Counted from the first letter of the stretch, positions 22,767 to 35,283 are shown. The stretch is 64,000 bases of DNA from Lindgomyces ingoldianus (GCF_010093535.1 NW_022985164.1:338142-402141); one strand, 5' to 3'. The notes: generated by a model not told the origin, from the letters alone. Made by a program: numbers and translations.

Positions 22767-23729
22767 TTACACAAATCTCGTATCAACGCTCGCAACCCCA
22801 CCTAATAGCGTCCCATTCACAAGCTGATTCGTCGTCACATACAGTATATGCTGCAGTCCCAAATCCCGCCTTCCAAACCTCGCAGACGTCGGATCGGGCA
22901 ACAACGTCTCATTCACCACCTTCTTCTGCTTGCCTTCCATATCAACAAAATACAGCCCTTTAGGATGCAGAGCCATCCAAGCATTCCCCTGACTATCAAG
23001 CGCAAAATCGTCGAAGCTCCCCACACTAGCATCGATGCGTGTAAGGACGTCCACCGGCCCCATGACTTTACCCAAAGCGCTGATAGCAACCCGGCCAAAG
23101 ACTCCTTGAGCGGAGTTCGCGAAGTAGAAGTGGTTGTCTTTTGTTCGGATGCCATTGATACCGAGAGAAGGTGCGGGGCCTGTTGGTGCGAAGAGAGAGT
23201 CTTTGATGGCAAGATCGTAGGTTCCCTTGGATATGTCGATGCGCCATACAGCACCCAATACAGAGTCAGATGCTAGAAGGAGGTTTTTTGACCCAGGAAC
23301 AGTCGCCAATCCGTTCAGGCCAACAGACTCGGCAATGGTGACGATTTTCTTCACAACCGGCGTTTCGGTACGAAGATTCAAGGCATAGATGGATAATGAG
23401 CCAAGTTCGGCTCGCCGGATGCTAGTGTTCCACGTCCCGGCAAGGAAGGCATATATGTCCGGCAGGATTTCGGTAATACCGCTTATTCCGTTTGAACCTG
23501 GGGCTATTTGGAGTATAGAAGCGGAGGGTTGGGGACAGGTCGGGTTAATAGTGTACATGGTCATGGTTGCGTTGCCAAGGGATGTGAGTAGTAAGTGACC
23601 ATTTGGACGGACAGCGATGTTCTCAATGAGGGTTGGAAGAGTGGTGATCTGGTGAATGGAGGAAGATGCACATGATGTAAGGAAGGAAAAAGATAGGGCA
23701 AGAAAGATGGAAGCTGTCGTAATGCGCAT
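22767..23729 (-). CDS. Secreted beta-propeller protein, SMP-30/gluconolactonase-like
   Basis: A single exon encodes 320 residues. The first 20 or so are a hydrophobic signal peptide ending in SCASSS. The rest alternates short hydrophobic strands: ENIAVRPNGHLLLTS, GLNGLATVPGS, LGINGIRTKDNHFYFAN and DDFALDSQGNAWMA. The repeated NG..P/D..G.L/F pattern is typical of six-bladed propellers of the SMP-30 superfamily, which occur widely as secreted proteins in ascomycetes. The catalytic metal ligands of true lactonases cannot be assigned, so the enzyme activity is unknown. A TATA box lies 123 bp upstream. Confidence 0.82.
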   Translation of the reverse strand: MRITTASIFLALSFSFLTSCASSSIHQITTLPTLIENIAVRPNGHLLLTSLGNATMTMYTINPTCPQPSASILQIAPGSNGISGITEILPDIYAFLAGTWNTSIRRAELGSLSIYALNLRTETPVVKKIVTIAESVGLNGLATVPGSKNLLLASDSVLGAVWRIDISKGTYDLAIKDSLFAPTGPAPSLGINGIRTKDNHFYFANSAQGVFGRVAISALGKVMGPVDVLTRIDASVGSFDDFALDSQGNAWMALHPKGLYFVDMEGKQKKVVNETLLPDPTSARFGRRDLGLQHILYVTTNQLVNGTLLGGVASVDTRFV

Positions 23730-23851
23730 GGTGGTTGAGGGGGTACCTAGGTTGTGGAATTATTAGGTGACGGATTAAACGACGACAGGAAAGATCTAGG
23801 GCGGATGGCTTCCTAGAGATTTCTGATTGAGAAGAAGTGTCACATCTCTCA

Positions 23852-23858
23852 TTTTATA
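23852..23858 (-). promoter_or_regulatory. TATA box of the propeller gene
   Basis: On the minus strand this reads TATAAAA, 123 bases upstream of the start codon at 23729. Confidence 0.5.
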
Positions 23859-24677
23859 TCTGTGTTGTTAGAAGGGAGCCACCTATATGGTAGTAGTTAG
23901 CCATGTTGAATCCTTCAACACTAAGGTTTTGCAAGGATGCTCGTACAGTGCTGACAGGGCCTGACGTGGAGATGAAGCTACGGTCAGGCCCTCCCTGTAG
24001 GCTGTGAGAGACATGTGGTTCGTAGCTTTTTCTGCATCGGGGCGAAGGGCCTCAGCTCGTATAGAAGGAATTAGCGGAGATAACTCAAACTGCAAGAGTT
24101 CATTCAATGTCGGGGGGGATGAATCTCCGATCACGCGGAGAATGATCAGCGTGACATGCAACAGGCGCGGTCCGATGTTTAACGCAAATTTCAAGAAAGA
24201 TGAGCTTAAGGGATTTACAGGAGACAGCGAGTATCTCAGAGCGAGCCGTTAACTTATTGCAGGACCAAGAACCCACGTCAACATAAAGTGTCACGAGAAT
24301 AAGAGCATAAACAAGATGAACTTCGCGATAATTTAACGGACCGAAAGTTACACGCAAACTAGGGCTTGCGCTCGTCCTTACCCATCCCACCGGTTTTTTT
24401 CTTTCCATTTGCCGGAAATAGTACCATAATGCTGTGATTGTGATCCTGCCACACACACTCATGACCAACCGAGAACATTTCCATAATTTACCTCCCAAAC
24501 AACAACCGCAGCAATACACTTTCCAAGGTCTGGGTCCGGCAGCGGGCAACTAGGGACGTTGGAGCACTAGCACTGCTAAGGACAAAAGAAAGACCGCATT
24601 ATAAAGTGAGGAAGCCAAATAACGGCACGGTAGAGAAGTTCGCAGAAATCGGGATCATCTGCGCGAGACTCTTCATG
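23859..24677. other. Intergenic region upstream of the propeller gene
   Basis: No gene is supported. Minus-strand frames at 23883-24194 and 24100-24549 lack domains and overlap each other. The right part should hold the 3' UTR of the aquaporin. Confidence 0.4.
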
Positions 24678-26125
24678 TCAGGAGCTTGACCCTGAGCTAT
24701 GGCCCGCGTGACCGGACTCGGCACTCGGGCCGCTGCTGTAGCTGCTCTCAGTGTCGTGTTCGTGGTGGCGAGAGTGTGATCGAGAGCGCGAGTAGGACGA
24801 CCGAGAGCTGTGGCGATGCTGGGCTCGAGGGCGGTCTCTGGGATGGTCGATAGAATTACGGGAATGGTGGCCGTCACCGCCGTGCTGGTAGATCGGCATA
24901 GGTTGGCTAGGAGGCGAAACAGTGCCATTGGTGACTGCAGAGGTTTTTTGGTAGTGAGAAGTAGTAAATGCGTGGCGGTGAGGTGTAGGTTTGTTGATGG
25001 GGTGGATAGGAGGCATGAACTCCGATTCGTCAGTTCCATCAGTGCGGCGGTCTAAGAGAGTTTAGAATGAGATCGAGGATCACAAGAACGCTTGCTGGAG
25101 AAGCTCTGCACAAAAAAAGACTGCTACTTACTGGAGCGTCCGGTCTCGTCGATAGGGTCGTCAATGTAGCGAGGTCCTTGACCATCGGCATCAGCGCCGG
25201 GATTGGCTGTCTCGTATTCAAGAACCTTAATCAAGCGGTAAAAGATAACGGCCACAATCGCACCTAATAACGGGCCGATCCAGTAGATCCAGTGGTAGCC
25301 ATTGAATGTGTGGAGGATGACATCAGGGCCGAAAGAGCGGGCTGGATTGAGTGACCCTCCAGTGAAGTAGACGCCTTGCATGGTCAGCAAAAAGAACTGT
25401 TATATTAAGAGGAATGCCCTGACCAGCCAACTCAGCAATAAACAGAGCTAGTCCAATCCCAATCGGTGCGAGAAAAGTGGCCTTATGTTTCTCGGCTGCT
25501 AACATGAAGATCGTGAAGATGAGCTCAGCTGTGAGTAGCATCTCGATGAACAGTCCGCGAACAATGGAAGTGTCGCTGTGAAGCGTAGTTCGAACGGCGA
25601 GGGGGCCAGGAAACAGCGCAGACACGATTCCAGCAGCGGAAATCCCAGCCAGTATTTGTGAAACGATGAGCAGACCCGCCTTGAGCCATCCGATAGCTCC
25701 AACCAAGGCAAGGGCCACTGTCACCTAGGAATTACGGTATTAGCATAGAAACGCAGGGGAAGAGGGAATCTGGGACATACAGCAGGATTGAAGAGACCTC
25801 CACTGATACGGAAGAAGATCCAGACATTGACTGTCAAGGAGAAGCCAAAAGCAAGCGCGATGTAGAGTAGGGCTGAGGTGCCGGGAGGAGAGCTAGGGCC
25901 GGCAGCAAGCATGTTTGCAACCTGGGTACCAGCGAAGGCGAAGAACAGGAACAAGGAAGTGCCAACAAACTCGCCAAGCATGCTGATAAACATGATGCGG
26001 ATTCTGTTCGGAAACCATCCACATCCCGGCAGGCGTTTCTCCCCGGGATGCCGGGGATCTGTCGTGTATGCTGGTCTCATTCCAGGCAGGACCATGAAGC
26101 TCTCGGCGGGTCTGTTGACATTCAT
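24678..26125 (-). CDS. Aquaporin (MIP family water channel) with long C-terminal tail
   Basis: Four exons (26125-25781, 25724-25424, 25374-25132, 25051-24678; introns 56, 49 and 80 bp) give 420 residues. The channel has six hydrophobic segments and both pore loops: SGGLFNPAVTV (NPA at 113-115) and TGGSLNPARSFGP (NPA at 225-227). The NPARSFGP form fits an orthodox fungal water channel rather than a glycerol channel. The first two introns interrupt the pore-loop region exactly and their removal restores it. The third intron begins GTAAGTAG, so retaining it ends the protein at ..GRSSK. Splicing adds about 124 residues rich in Ser, Arg and His (SRSSYSRSRSHSRHHEH). Frame and splice signals support the longer form. 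A GTG-initiated frame extends upstream, but ATG at 26125 is the first usable start. Confidence 0.88.
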
Positions 26126-27464
26126 GCTGGTGGACTGGAAAGATGTGGTTCTCACAGTCGGTCGATGTCGCGTGGATGAAAGCGGGAATAAACAGGAGAT
26201 GTCTTTGAGGGGAGAAACTTGGTAAATACGACGTTAGGTAGGGAGTGACAAAGGATGTGTAGGGATTAGGAAAATCGCTCGCAGTGATGAATCTGAAGGC
26301 AGTACACGTTGAAACGATGAGGTGAAGGATATGAAGAGAGCTTAAGAGACGGAGGTGACCTGTATAGACTTCGAAGAGAGCAGGGGCAACAAGACACAAG
26401 GAGGCAGGACACATAGGGGTTAGGATGCGCAGGAACGACGAAGGGCAGCCGCGGTGCTTTCCTCCGGCCTATCTAGATCAGATCTCGACTAGAGGGCGTA
26501 AGGAGAAGGGGCCATCTGAGAATATGAGCCTAGCTCATCGTCTTCAGAGGTGCTCTAGGACGAATCTGAGCGTGTTGAAGGTTGAATCTTGACACAATGC
26601 TGGAGAGGACGAGGTGAGTGAGCATTGCGAATTATAGCAGCATTCCCTTTCCAAGAGGCCACCGTAGAAGATCGAGGCGCCCTTTACGTGATCTGATAGT
26701 GGTGAGGGGGTGGAATGGAGTCACATTCCCACCCAGGCTTGTTCTGCCTGCGGGGAGTGGGGATGCATTCGGACATGACCCAAGGAGCGAACGACGCCGG
26801 GCTCTCAAAGAACGGCGGGATGTTGCAGCCTGTCTAGATTTTCATGATGAAATAAGATGGGCAGGGGAAGTGAGGTTGAAGGCCGCAGAGGAGAGACTTT
26901 AACCGAAATATGTGCAGGAACAGTGCAGATGATGTTGGTCATGATTGGGTCTAGCGACGATCGCGGCTTATGTGAAACTGTTGCAAGGGGGGTAGAGCAG
27001 TGAGTGAAACTAAAAGACGTGTGCAAGGCTGCAGATGTGACGGAAGCGTGAATTGGCGAGAGGGGCTCTTGGCAACGGGGGTGTGGCGAAGCACTGCCAA
27101 TGCGCGACACCACCTGGACAAGGCAGTACATCACGAGTTCGACATTCACCCTCCACGCTTCTTGTGTCGCTCCTTCCTCCTGTCACCTTCTTTTCTACCT
27201 TCCTTCTCCTCCTCTCCTTCGCCCCTTTGCTTCTCCGTCTCCTCCGGGCCCTCTTCTTCGGCCTATGAAACACTGACAGCCTCGTCTAGCCCCTCTCGTC
27301 ATACATCACGACATTGGCCCGTCAAGCTTGCGTCCCCGCTACATCATCCCAAACCGTTCTGGGAACACAACGCCCGCGTCCGCCGGATGCGCACCTCACG
27401 ATAGAGCTTCAGCATCTTTGCTGTGCCCGCATCTCCGCCGGCTACTCAACGCCATACATCCAGC
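26126..27464. other. Divergent promoter region
   Basis: About 1.3 kb between the aquaporin (minus) and the RING ligase (plus). Nothing is supported as a gene. A CT-rich run (about 27150-27260) precedes the ligase start and may belong to its leader. Confidence 0.4.
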
Positions 27465-30163
27465 ATGCGCCCCCTTCGGCTGCTTCTGTCGCTTGCTTCG
27501 AGCCTGATAGCTATCACAGTACTCCTCTACCTCGCCTTTGGAACACAGCGTCAGGGTGAGCCCCGCGCTCCTCCGGCGCCAGCGAAGAAAGGCAAATTAA
27601 AGGCCCTCTTTTCTTTCACCTCGCCAGCCTCGCTATTTCCTCCCTCCGCTATCATCAGCCTTACCGACGATAACTCTACCTTTTTCCTCGCCAGACCCGC
27701 TGCGTTTGGCCCATTACTACCCACGAAAGGCCTGAGTGGCCCACTATGGATAGGAACCGGCTTTGGAGACGACACGATGGGGAGAGGCGAGCTGGGTTGC
27801 AGCGATGTGCCGGGATGGAGTGACGGAGGCGACGCCTCAACTGCCGGCGCCAAGGCTGCATTGGACCCCAAGAGAAAGTCCTTGAGTGCGTCAAGAGGCG
27901 ACGTCGACAGCCCCAAATCAGTGCTATCAAAGCGAACACAAACAGAAGATGCCACGGAAAGCACAGCCAATGCCGACAAACAAGATGGAACAGACGACCA
28001 CCTTCACCACCCTCTCCCCGCCTCCGAGATGCCCAAACCGCATGGCAAGACATCCGAGCATGCCGACATACAGTCTCTACAGGAAGGCGCAGAAATCGCA
28101 GGCAAGGTCGTTCTGCTCAAGCGGGGTGGGTGCGGGTTCTTGGAAAAGGTTAAATGGGCGCAGAGGAGGGGAGGAGTTGCATTGATTGTCGGCGACGATG
28201 TTCGCGGTGGAGCTCTGATCCGCATGTATGCTCACGGGGACACGTCCAACATCAGCATACCGGCCCTTTTCACTTCGCATACGACGGCCCATCTACTGTC
28301 CTCGCTTCTTCCCTTCGGCGGCATGATCCAGGATCTCTCACCTGAAGATGCCGCCAAGCTAGAACTCCTGAAAGGTGGAAAAAATAGTAAAGGCAAGGGG
28401 AAGTCTGGCAAGAAGCATTACGGCGGAAACCGTCCCACTTTGACCCAAAGCTCACCTACTCAGGCGTTCAAGAAGACCAAGGGAGCAGCCCCGAAGTCCG
28501 TTCCGGGGAAGCAATCCGAAAATTCGGACGACAATGGCTGGCTCCGTTCGTTCCTCTATGTACTTGGTTTTGGCAACCCAGGGCGTACAACCTCGAAAGG
28601 GGACAGCCGAAGACCGCCGAGTAGCGGAAACATTGACTGGGTTCTGGTTGAAGACTGGGATGATGACCATTCTGAACAAAAGCCCATGAAAACGAAAACA
28701 GCATCCAAGAGTAATGCTCTCAAGCCGACGTCCACTCGAGCACCTGGCGACTTCGTAATTGGAGAGCAAGACTGGCGTGACCCTGACCTTCTTCCACAGC
28801 CAACATCGACCAAGTCGCGACCAAAGGAGAGCGCTACACCAGAACTGGAGGCTGAGAGCGGGATGAAGGGTGGTAGTGTTATGCCTAGTAGTGGTGAATA
28901 TAGCAAGGACAGCAGCCACAGTCCCAATGCCAAGCAAAATGACGATATGGCAGATGAGGAGCACAAGGGATGGTTTAGCAGCCTGCTGGGGGATGAAGAG
29001 GACGAAGCCTTGAAAGCTGGATCAAAGCGTGGCGATGGAAGCAGCGCTCCATCAAAGCAGAAATCACCCCCTGATCCACTTTCCAAGGAAGCGGAGGATT
29101 CGCCAGATGACCCTGAACATCACGAGGGCCTCTGGGTTACACTCACCCCTACGAGCATGTCCTCCAGTCCCTTCTTTGATACTCTGCTTGTCCTCGTAAT
29201 CAGCCCTCTGGTCACCTTGACCGTCGTGTACGCCCTCCTTCTCCTCCGTTCTCGCATCCGACGTCGACGCTGGCGTGCTCCTAAGTCGGTCGTCGAACGA
29301 CTCCCTGTTCGCACCTACCATACAATAAGCGACTCCAGCTCGTCTCCTTCCCCCACTCCTGTGTCATCTTCGCCTACCACACCTTTACTTCAACACTCTC
29401 ATTCTCGTCCCACTTCTTCCTTATCTAGGCCACGGTCTCGGACCACATCCGAAGTTCCCGCGACGTCGTCATCATTCCAAGGCGGTCGGACACCAGAGGA
29501 AGAGAAGCGGGAAGCCGGGCTGGCGGAATGGCGACGTCGTTACGGTGGCCGGCAAAGGGAGTGTGTTGTTTGTCTAGAAGAGTATGTGGATGGGATTAGT
29601 AGGGTAATGAGCCTCCCATGTGGCCACGAATTTCACGCGGACTGCATGTAAGTTCTCTAAACATCTCTTCTTCGAATTAAGGCGCTAATTCACCTCACAG
29701 AACGCCTTGGCTTGTCACTCGTCGCCGAACTTGCCCTATCTGCAAGGGCGATGTTGTCCGCTCACTTTCCCAATCATACCGCGCCCGAGGGACCCAATCA
29801 CCATCTCCACCACGATCTCCGCGGCGCTTCAGAGAGGACTCTGAATATCTTCAAGTACAAGCTGCTGAAACCAGGAATGATTCTCCGTCCGCCTCAAGGC
29901 CTGTACCTATTTCGTCTGCCGCAGCAGCCCAGGAAGACGATTTGTATGCTGATGTTGAAGCGAATTGGGCTGATGATCAATCCGAGGATGGTGAAGAGGA
30001 TGGAACGGATACATCCAGAGACCGAGGCATTGATCTAGGCAGCTCAATGAGGGAACTGAGTACTACCGTGTCTACCACAATATGGCGGGGCTTCGACGCT
30101 ATTCGCGGCGTTGCCGGTCTCCAACGACGGGCTAGTCGAGAGGAGGTTGACAGAGACCGGTAA
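27465..30163 (+). CDS. PA-domain transmembrane RING-H2 ubiquitin ligase
   Basis: Two exons (27465-29647, 29701-30163; 53-bp intron) give 881 residues. The order is an N-terminal hydrophobic signal or anchor (about 4-22), then a protease-associated domain split by a low-complexity insert (EIAGKVVLLKRGGCGFLEK, then GDTSNISIPALF). A long charged linker follows, then one transmembrane helix (about 566-592), a basic stop-transfer and Ser-rich stretch, and a C3H2C3 RING starting at Cys700: CVVCLEEY, CGHEFHADC, and after the splice CPICKGD. The intron falls inside the RING, and the join restores the last four ligands. PA-TM-RING proteins are E3 ligases of the secretory and endosomal system. The tail is acidic. 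An alternative donor at the stop region (GACCG/gtaaga) could extend the end; I did not use it. Confidence 0.9.
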
Positions 30164-30544
30164 GATGCCTTTAATCAGGATCATATCCACTCATACTCTT
30201 CTGCATACATAGGTCTGTTCCTTTTGTTCATTGTAATGGTACATGCCCTCGGAGGGCCACGAGCATAGCGTCCTGTCTCCACACTACCTTTTATCTTGAA
30301 GAATATCCTGTGCATTGGCGGAAGGTATTTTGGGGAAGTGAATATTCGTGTAGGGTGATGCATCAATTGAAGCCACACAATTCTTAGGTTGGGAGCACTG
30401 TTTCATCTCCTGTTCACTTTGGAGGCTCACGCACATGCCATGTGCTCACATCACACCACAATAATCTGTCAAGCACTTCTCATAAAAATAATTCACTTTT
30501 GGCCCCAAGTCTTTTCCCCCCCTCTCCCCACACTTCTCTTCATT
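30164..30544. other. Short intergenic region
   Basis: About 380 bp between convergent gene ends (RING ligase and cysteine-rich protein). Nothing was seen beyond probable 3' UTRs. Confidence 0.4.
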
Positions 30545-31483
30545 TTAAATACACAACCCTCCACAATCCGCACCCCCATTCATCGGATCACACGTATCCC
30601 TTGGATCATCCATACATGTCTGTCCCTCGGGACAACGAAACGCTGCGAATCCCCCGCACAGTTTATCCTTGACGCAGATACCTAGACCATCGCATTCTGG
30701 TCCACACCCAGGCTTGAATGGGTCTTTAATACAAATTTCACCTTCGGGACAGGTTAAGTAGTTTGCGCGACCGCCGCCGCAGACGGCGTGCGAGGCTGTA
30801 GGTGTGGCGGGGGTCATAGTCTTGGTTTTAGTGGGCTTTGGGCGCCGGGTGATGGTCAGCATGCGCGGGGCGATGTCTTCGCAGACCTGTGGTCTGGTTA
30901 GTACTTGTCTTGTCTCGGCGAGAGAAGGGGGGCTGACTTGATATGTCGGCGCTACACCACCGCACTTATCGTAACAACGCTTTTTGTCGGCGTTCTCGCA
31001 TTTGCAGGATTCAGGCCAAACCATCGGGCAGTAGACGTGCTCGCATTCGCAGCCTGGTGTGGGTGTGGGCTTGGGAGTCGGAGTCGGTTTGATGGTGGAG
31101 GGGATGGAGGTTGGTCGCATTGGGCAGGGCTGGGAGGAGTTAGTTCATCCACTCTCTCATCCATTGCAAGAGATTCTAGAGGATGGGATATGGGAGGGGA
31201 GACCTACGATGTACGTGGGAACATAGTCCGGGCAGTGGTTCTTGCAGATTGTTTCTCGCGAATTGAGACATTGGCAGAGGGCCTTTGGGAATGTTAGGAG
31301 TCGTATTTATGCAGAGCATTCGTTAGGAGAACGGATAGTGGGGTAGGATGAAGAGAAAGGCATAGGATAGAAACTTACCACGGCATCTTCACTTGGGCAT
31401 TTAACCAGTGGACACTGGCATTTCTCTTCTGCGGCGAGAGCGAGACCACTCAGCAGAGGGAGGAAGTAGATGAGAAACTTCAT
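30545..31483 (-). CDS. Small secreted cysteine-rich protein
   Basis: Not assigned to a known family. Four exons (31483-31379, 31282-31208, 31129-30938, 30886-30545; introns 96, 78 and 51 bp) give 237 residues. The signal peptide ends near LALAA. The N-terminal half has paired cysteines (KCQCPLVKC, LCQCLNS, CKNHCPDY, CECEHVYC, CKCENADKKRC), then a Pro/Thr linker (TPTPKPTPTP). The C-terminal half has two more Cys-rich units of related shape: CPEGEICIKDPFKPGCGPEC and CPEGQTCMDDPRDTCDP. The last intron has a perfect TACTAAC branch site, which supports splicing although the frame reads through. A TATA box lies 125 bp upstream. Effector-like or wall-associated roles are possible but not shown. Confidence 0.8.
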
Positions 31484-33338
31484 CGTAATCGTTCAAATAA
31501 TTTTGATATCGTTCCACGTTGGACGACACACAATATCTCAGAGATAACGCGGGAGAGAAATACAACTGGCGAACAGTCGTTCACACCGAAAGTGCGATCA
31601 TCCCATCTTTATACACCCCCCAACGGCTTCATGTGGAGCCTCTATCCTGCCAAGCACACGAAATTGGCCTTGAAATTGAAACCCGGGGATATTGAACAGC
31701 AGCAGGAAGATCCGTGTCCTACGGTAAGCAAATCACCTGTTCTCGTACAGACCTGGTGTGCACATTTTTCATCTCCACCCTCCACTCCCGTCTCTGCACG
31801 TCAGCACAGCTGGGACCTTGAACAGAAGCCGGTGGCTGCATTCCATGCACGAACCTGGATGTGTAACCGAAATGAAGAGATGGGTGGATTCAGCTAGTTC
31901 CAACGAACGGACAGACAGGTTATGGAAAAGCTGGGTGGAATGGTAGGTTGGGCTAAGAATAGTGTAATTAAGCTTTTTTCCAAGATGCGCTAAAACTCGT
32001 ATCCATTTTGCGGGGATGGAAAGCGAGTTGATCTTTCGAGCAATCAGATCGAGGGATGGATGCAGGAACCCGGGTTCCTTGACTTGTCTGCCTGGAAATT
32101 GACGGAGCTACTGTCATGTTCCTTCTAAAAGAAAGCTAATCCGTTGATCTGAACTGGACTTTAACACAGACTTACGTCATGATTTATGATATCTCATCTT
32201 CTCTGCTGCTCCCCCGGAACAATAAAGAGATGGTTCGTGAGCCAAGCCAGACGCCATCATTTATCTCCTCGTGATTGTAAGGTTAATAGGCATTCCGGAC
32301 CGGGTATATTCGACCTCTTCGTTTACCTTGCATCTACGAATCCGTATTGGTCGCCTACTTTCCCCTCCAACCCAGTCCAACATATCTTTCTATACTGTAC
32401 TGTAGACCTACCCGTACTACCCAGGCATGGATGTACTGCATCTCTAGGTGTATTGATCAGCTCGCGATTCTCTTTCTGGTTCCTTTTACGACGGAAACGA
32501 AAGATCATCTGATATCCAGCCACACAAGCATGCGCATCTGCCCGACTGTCAGCATGTAGCAAGCGGAGGAATTTTGATGGATGGAGGATGCAGGGACCGT
32601 CGGAACGATGCAAGGCAAGAGCGGAGCGAAACATGGGTCCGGATGGCGTCCCGGGAGGATTCCGTTGCTTACCTGCATCCCTGAGCCCTTAAGATTCTAG
32701 TGTTTGTCGGATTAAAAGTTTTGCGCGATGGAGGGTGGACATTGCTTTGTACGTCGTGATCAAAGTTTGCTATTAGCTTACGCAGATGCAGAGTTTTCTT
32801 CCCTGACATCCTTTGCGGGGTTGTTGGAAACCTTTCATTTCACCCATTTATGCAAGTGGTGTCGTGTTTCTGGGGGGGTTGGTGCATGCTCGCTTGATGG
32901 TGAGATACCGATTGGTTCGTCTCAGGATAGGCCAACTTTTGCCTTCATTCTTTCCATCGGTATCTTCTCTGAAAGAGGGAATATCTGGGAGAGGATCCGG
33001 ACGAAGAGTATGTAATCTGCTGAGGAGTCCAGAAGGGAGGATGCTGTGAAATCGTGGGTAGAACAGCCAGTTCTCCGAACATTCCTGAGCTAAAACTTGA
33101 ATTTCGACAAGTCTCTATCTCCACCAGCTGACGTGAGGTGAACTCTGTATTTCGAGCCCAAAAACTCCAATTGGGAATTACAAACGCCATGCAGGTCTGC
33201 TCAATTGTCTCGAGAAGCCGATCCTGATAGTCAGCCATCGTCAGAGCTCCAAACGCCCAAAATCTCGAGAAAGCAAGGAAGCAACACTATGCAATACCAC
33301 ATTAAGGTCGTCCAAGCAACCCCATCATCGTGATCATC
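31484..33338. other. Intergenic region (1.85 kb)
   Basis: No gene is supported. A minus-strand ATG frame of 97 codons at 32945-33238 has no recognisable domain. The left end contains the promoter of the cysteine-rich protein. Confidence 0.4.
31607..31613 (-). promoter_or_regulatory. TATA box of the cysteine-rich protein gene
   Basis: On the minus strand this reads TATAAAG, about 125 bases before the start codon at 31483. Confidence 0.5.
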
Positions 33339-34957
33339 CTACTCCTCCATCTTCTCGCCCCCGTTAACTACCCCCGCATTCCCGTCCCCAAGATGCTTCA
33401 ATAGCCAACCCCTCTTGAAATACGTATTCGGATGCACAATTGTATCCAAATCCGTCGCACTCCACGTCCCATCATCCTTGACCTTCTTGATTTCCCTCCT
33501 ATGTGCCCACTCAAACACTCTGTTACACGCAACATGATATCTCTGCTTGCTCACATCATCCTTAACTACCTTCAATAGATCTTTATCATTCACACCAGTG
33601 CGTTGAAGAAGTGCATTGAGATTATCCTGAGTGAACGTGCGGTACGGACACCCATGAGATTGTCCAGGGCCAGGGAGAGGCTCGGTCAGAATCTTTTGGC
33701 AGGAATACGGGGTGTATCCGCGTCCGCGTCGGTTTGCATCGCCGCCGACATCCCCGTATGCATGTCGGATGTTGTACTTGTATTCTTTGCTGAATTTGTC
33801 ATCGGTCATGAGTTTGAAGCTGCGGCGCCAGAACATGATACATTCGTCTAAGCTTAATCCGATGCCTTTGAGGAAAAGGGTGTATTGGAGGCGGCCGTAG
33901 TGCTTGAGATGCGAGTTTGCGCGGAGCGTCATGTGCAGGTTCTGCATGCAGAGTGGGAAGTGCTGGGAGAGAGTATCGATGGCGTTTGCGGTTATGGTAG
34001 ACAGGCCGTCGATGGAGGCATCGGAGGAAGAGTATGCGGCGTCGGGTGAGGTGAAGGAGTGTGAGAGGTGTGCGAGGATGGGGGCGAGGCGGTCGTCTTC
34101 GTCAAGACGGGGGAGAGCGCGGGAGGTTAACTATATTCACATCAGTAAGTCGTTCCCTGAACAACGTTTTGATCAACTCACCTCCAAGGCTTCATCTAAT
34201 CGTCTAGTGAACTCGGCCACGACCAGGCTGATCTGTTCCCTCTGAGGCACGTATGCCTTACCTCTCTTCAGAAGCACTCTCCGTTGTTCCACCAGCTCCG
34301 GGACGCGTTCCCAATCAACTTTAAACCACTCCTGTTCCTCTCCCTTCACTCCTCCGGCGGCTGCCAACTCATTCCCTAGCTCCCTCTTCTCATCTGCACC
34401 GACCTCCTCCCATTCTAACTTCAAACCACTGACGAAATCCTTCCTTTCCCTTGGGTCATCGTCTTTGAACCTTAATCTGAATAACATTGTCTCCAACCTC
34501 GAAAACCGTCTCCGGAGATCCTCGGTTGCGGAAAATGCCAGTCGAAGAATGAAATGCGAATAGTGATCTTTCTTCCTCTCCTCTTGCAGATTCTGGCCTC
34601 GTGACGAGTTAGATCGGAGAGGGAGGTATTTGTTCACGATGCTCGTCATATACTCAGCGGTTTCTTCGGGGGTGCGGTTGCGGAAGGTACATGCTTCGAG
34701 TTCGGAGAGAACTGGCTTTGGAATTAGCATAGGAATACGTTGGTACCAAAGATGGTAGAAGACACACCCTTTAGTCGATTGATCGCCCATGTCTCAAACT
34801 CCTCCAAGGTGATCTCCGCCGTTGGGGGTAGGATGTAGTAGTTGAGTCTGTGTTCATACTTCTGGTGCTTGAACTCTGGTTTTGCGAATTGTCTTTTCTT
34901 GTAATCAAGATTGACACGTCGCTTGGGGTCTATTCGAGAAAAATCGTGTGGAATCAT
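33339..34957 (-). CDS. PRI2: DNA primase large subunit
   Basis: This subunit pairs with the catalytic primase and DNA polymerase alpha to start DNA synthesis in the nucleus. Three exons (34957-34768, 34711-34182, 34130-33339; introns 56 and 51 bp) give 503 residues, normal for Pri2. The N-terminal domain shows HRLNYYILPP, RLKVLSELEA across the first splice, DHYSHFILRLAFS and ETMLFRLRF. The C-terminal iron-sulphur domain has all four ligands: Cys301 (PLCMQNLH), Cys384 (YSCQKI), Cys401 (HGCPYR) and Cys442 (VACNRVFEW). HLKHYGRLQYTLFLKGIGLS is strongly conserved. The open frame extends upstream of 34957, but MIPHDFSRIDPKRR matches the expected N-terminus. It lies tandem with PHO13 and the aminopeptidase. 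Confidence 0.95.
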
Positions 34958-35283
34958 GGCTCTTGTGAGTTGCACTAGAGGAGTCGCGACGGTGATGGTG
35001 TGAAAAGTGGTTTCGCGAAAAGACGCGCTATCCAACCTTGGAAGGAACGCGCTCGCGTTCTGGGCACGGACACCACTTACCCTAAAACACACGTGACAGA
35101 GGGCGTTTCGCGCTACAGGGTGAGCGCCATAGCCTAGCATCAAGACTCCGAGTCGACTCGACTATTACCGAGGCGTTTTAGTATGCCTACACATCTATTT
35201 GTTCTATACCGCTCTATCGACCTCCACGAAGAGAATATCCAGCTATGCCAAGCATAGTAGCATAGCAAACCTAGATCGCTTTA
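34958..35283. other. Short intergenic region
   Basis: 326 bp between two tandem minus-strand genes. It should hold the PHO13 3' UTR and the PRI2 promoter. Nothing else was seen. Confidence 0.4.

Noticed and set aside
30155..30230. Extra terminal exon of the RING ligase via GTAAGA at the stop
   Set aside because: The extension has no conserved look and the upstream stop gives a plausible end.
32945..33238. 97-codon minus-strand ATG frame
   Set aside because: Real ATG, but no domain, no signal peptide and no supporting splice or promoter signals.
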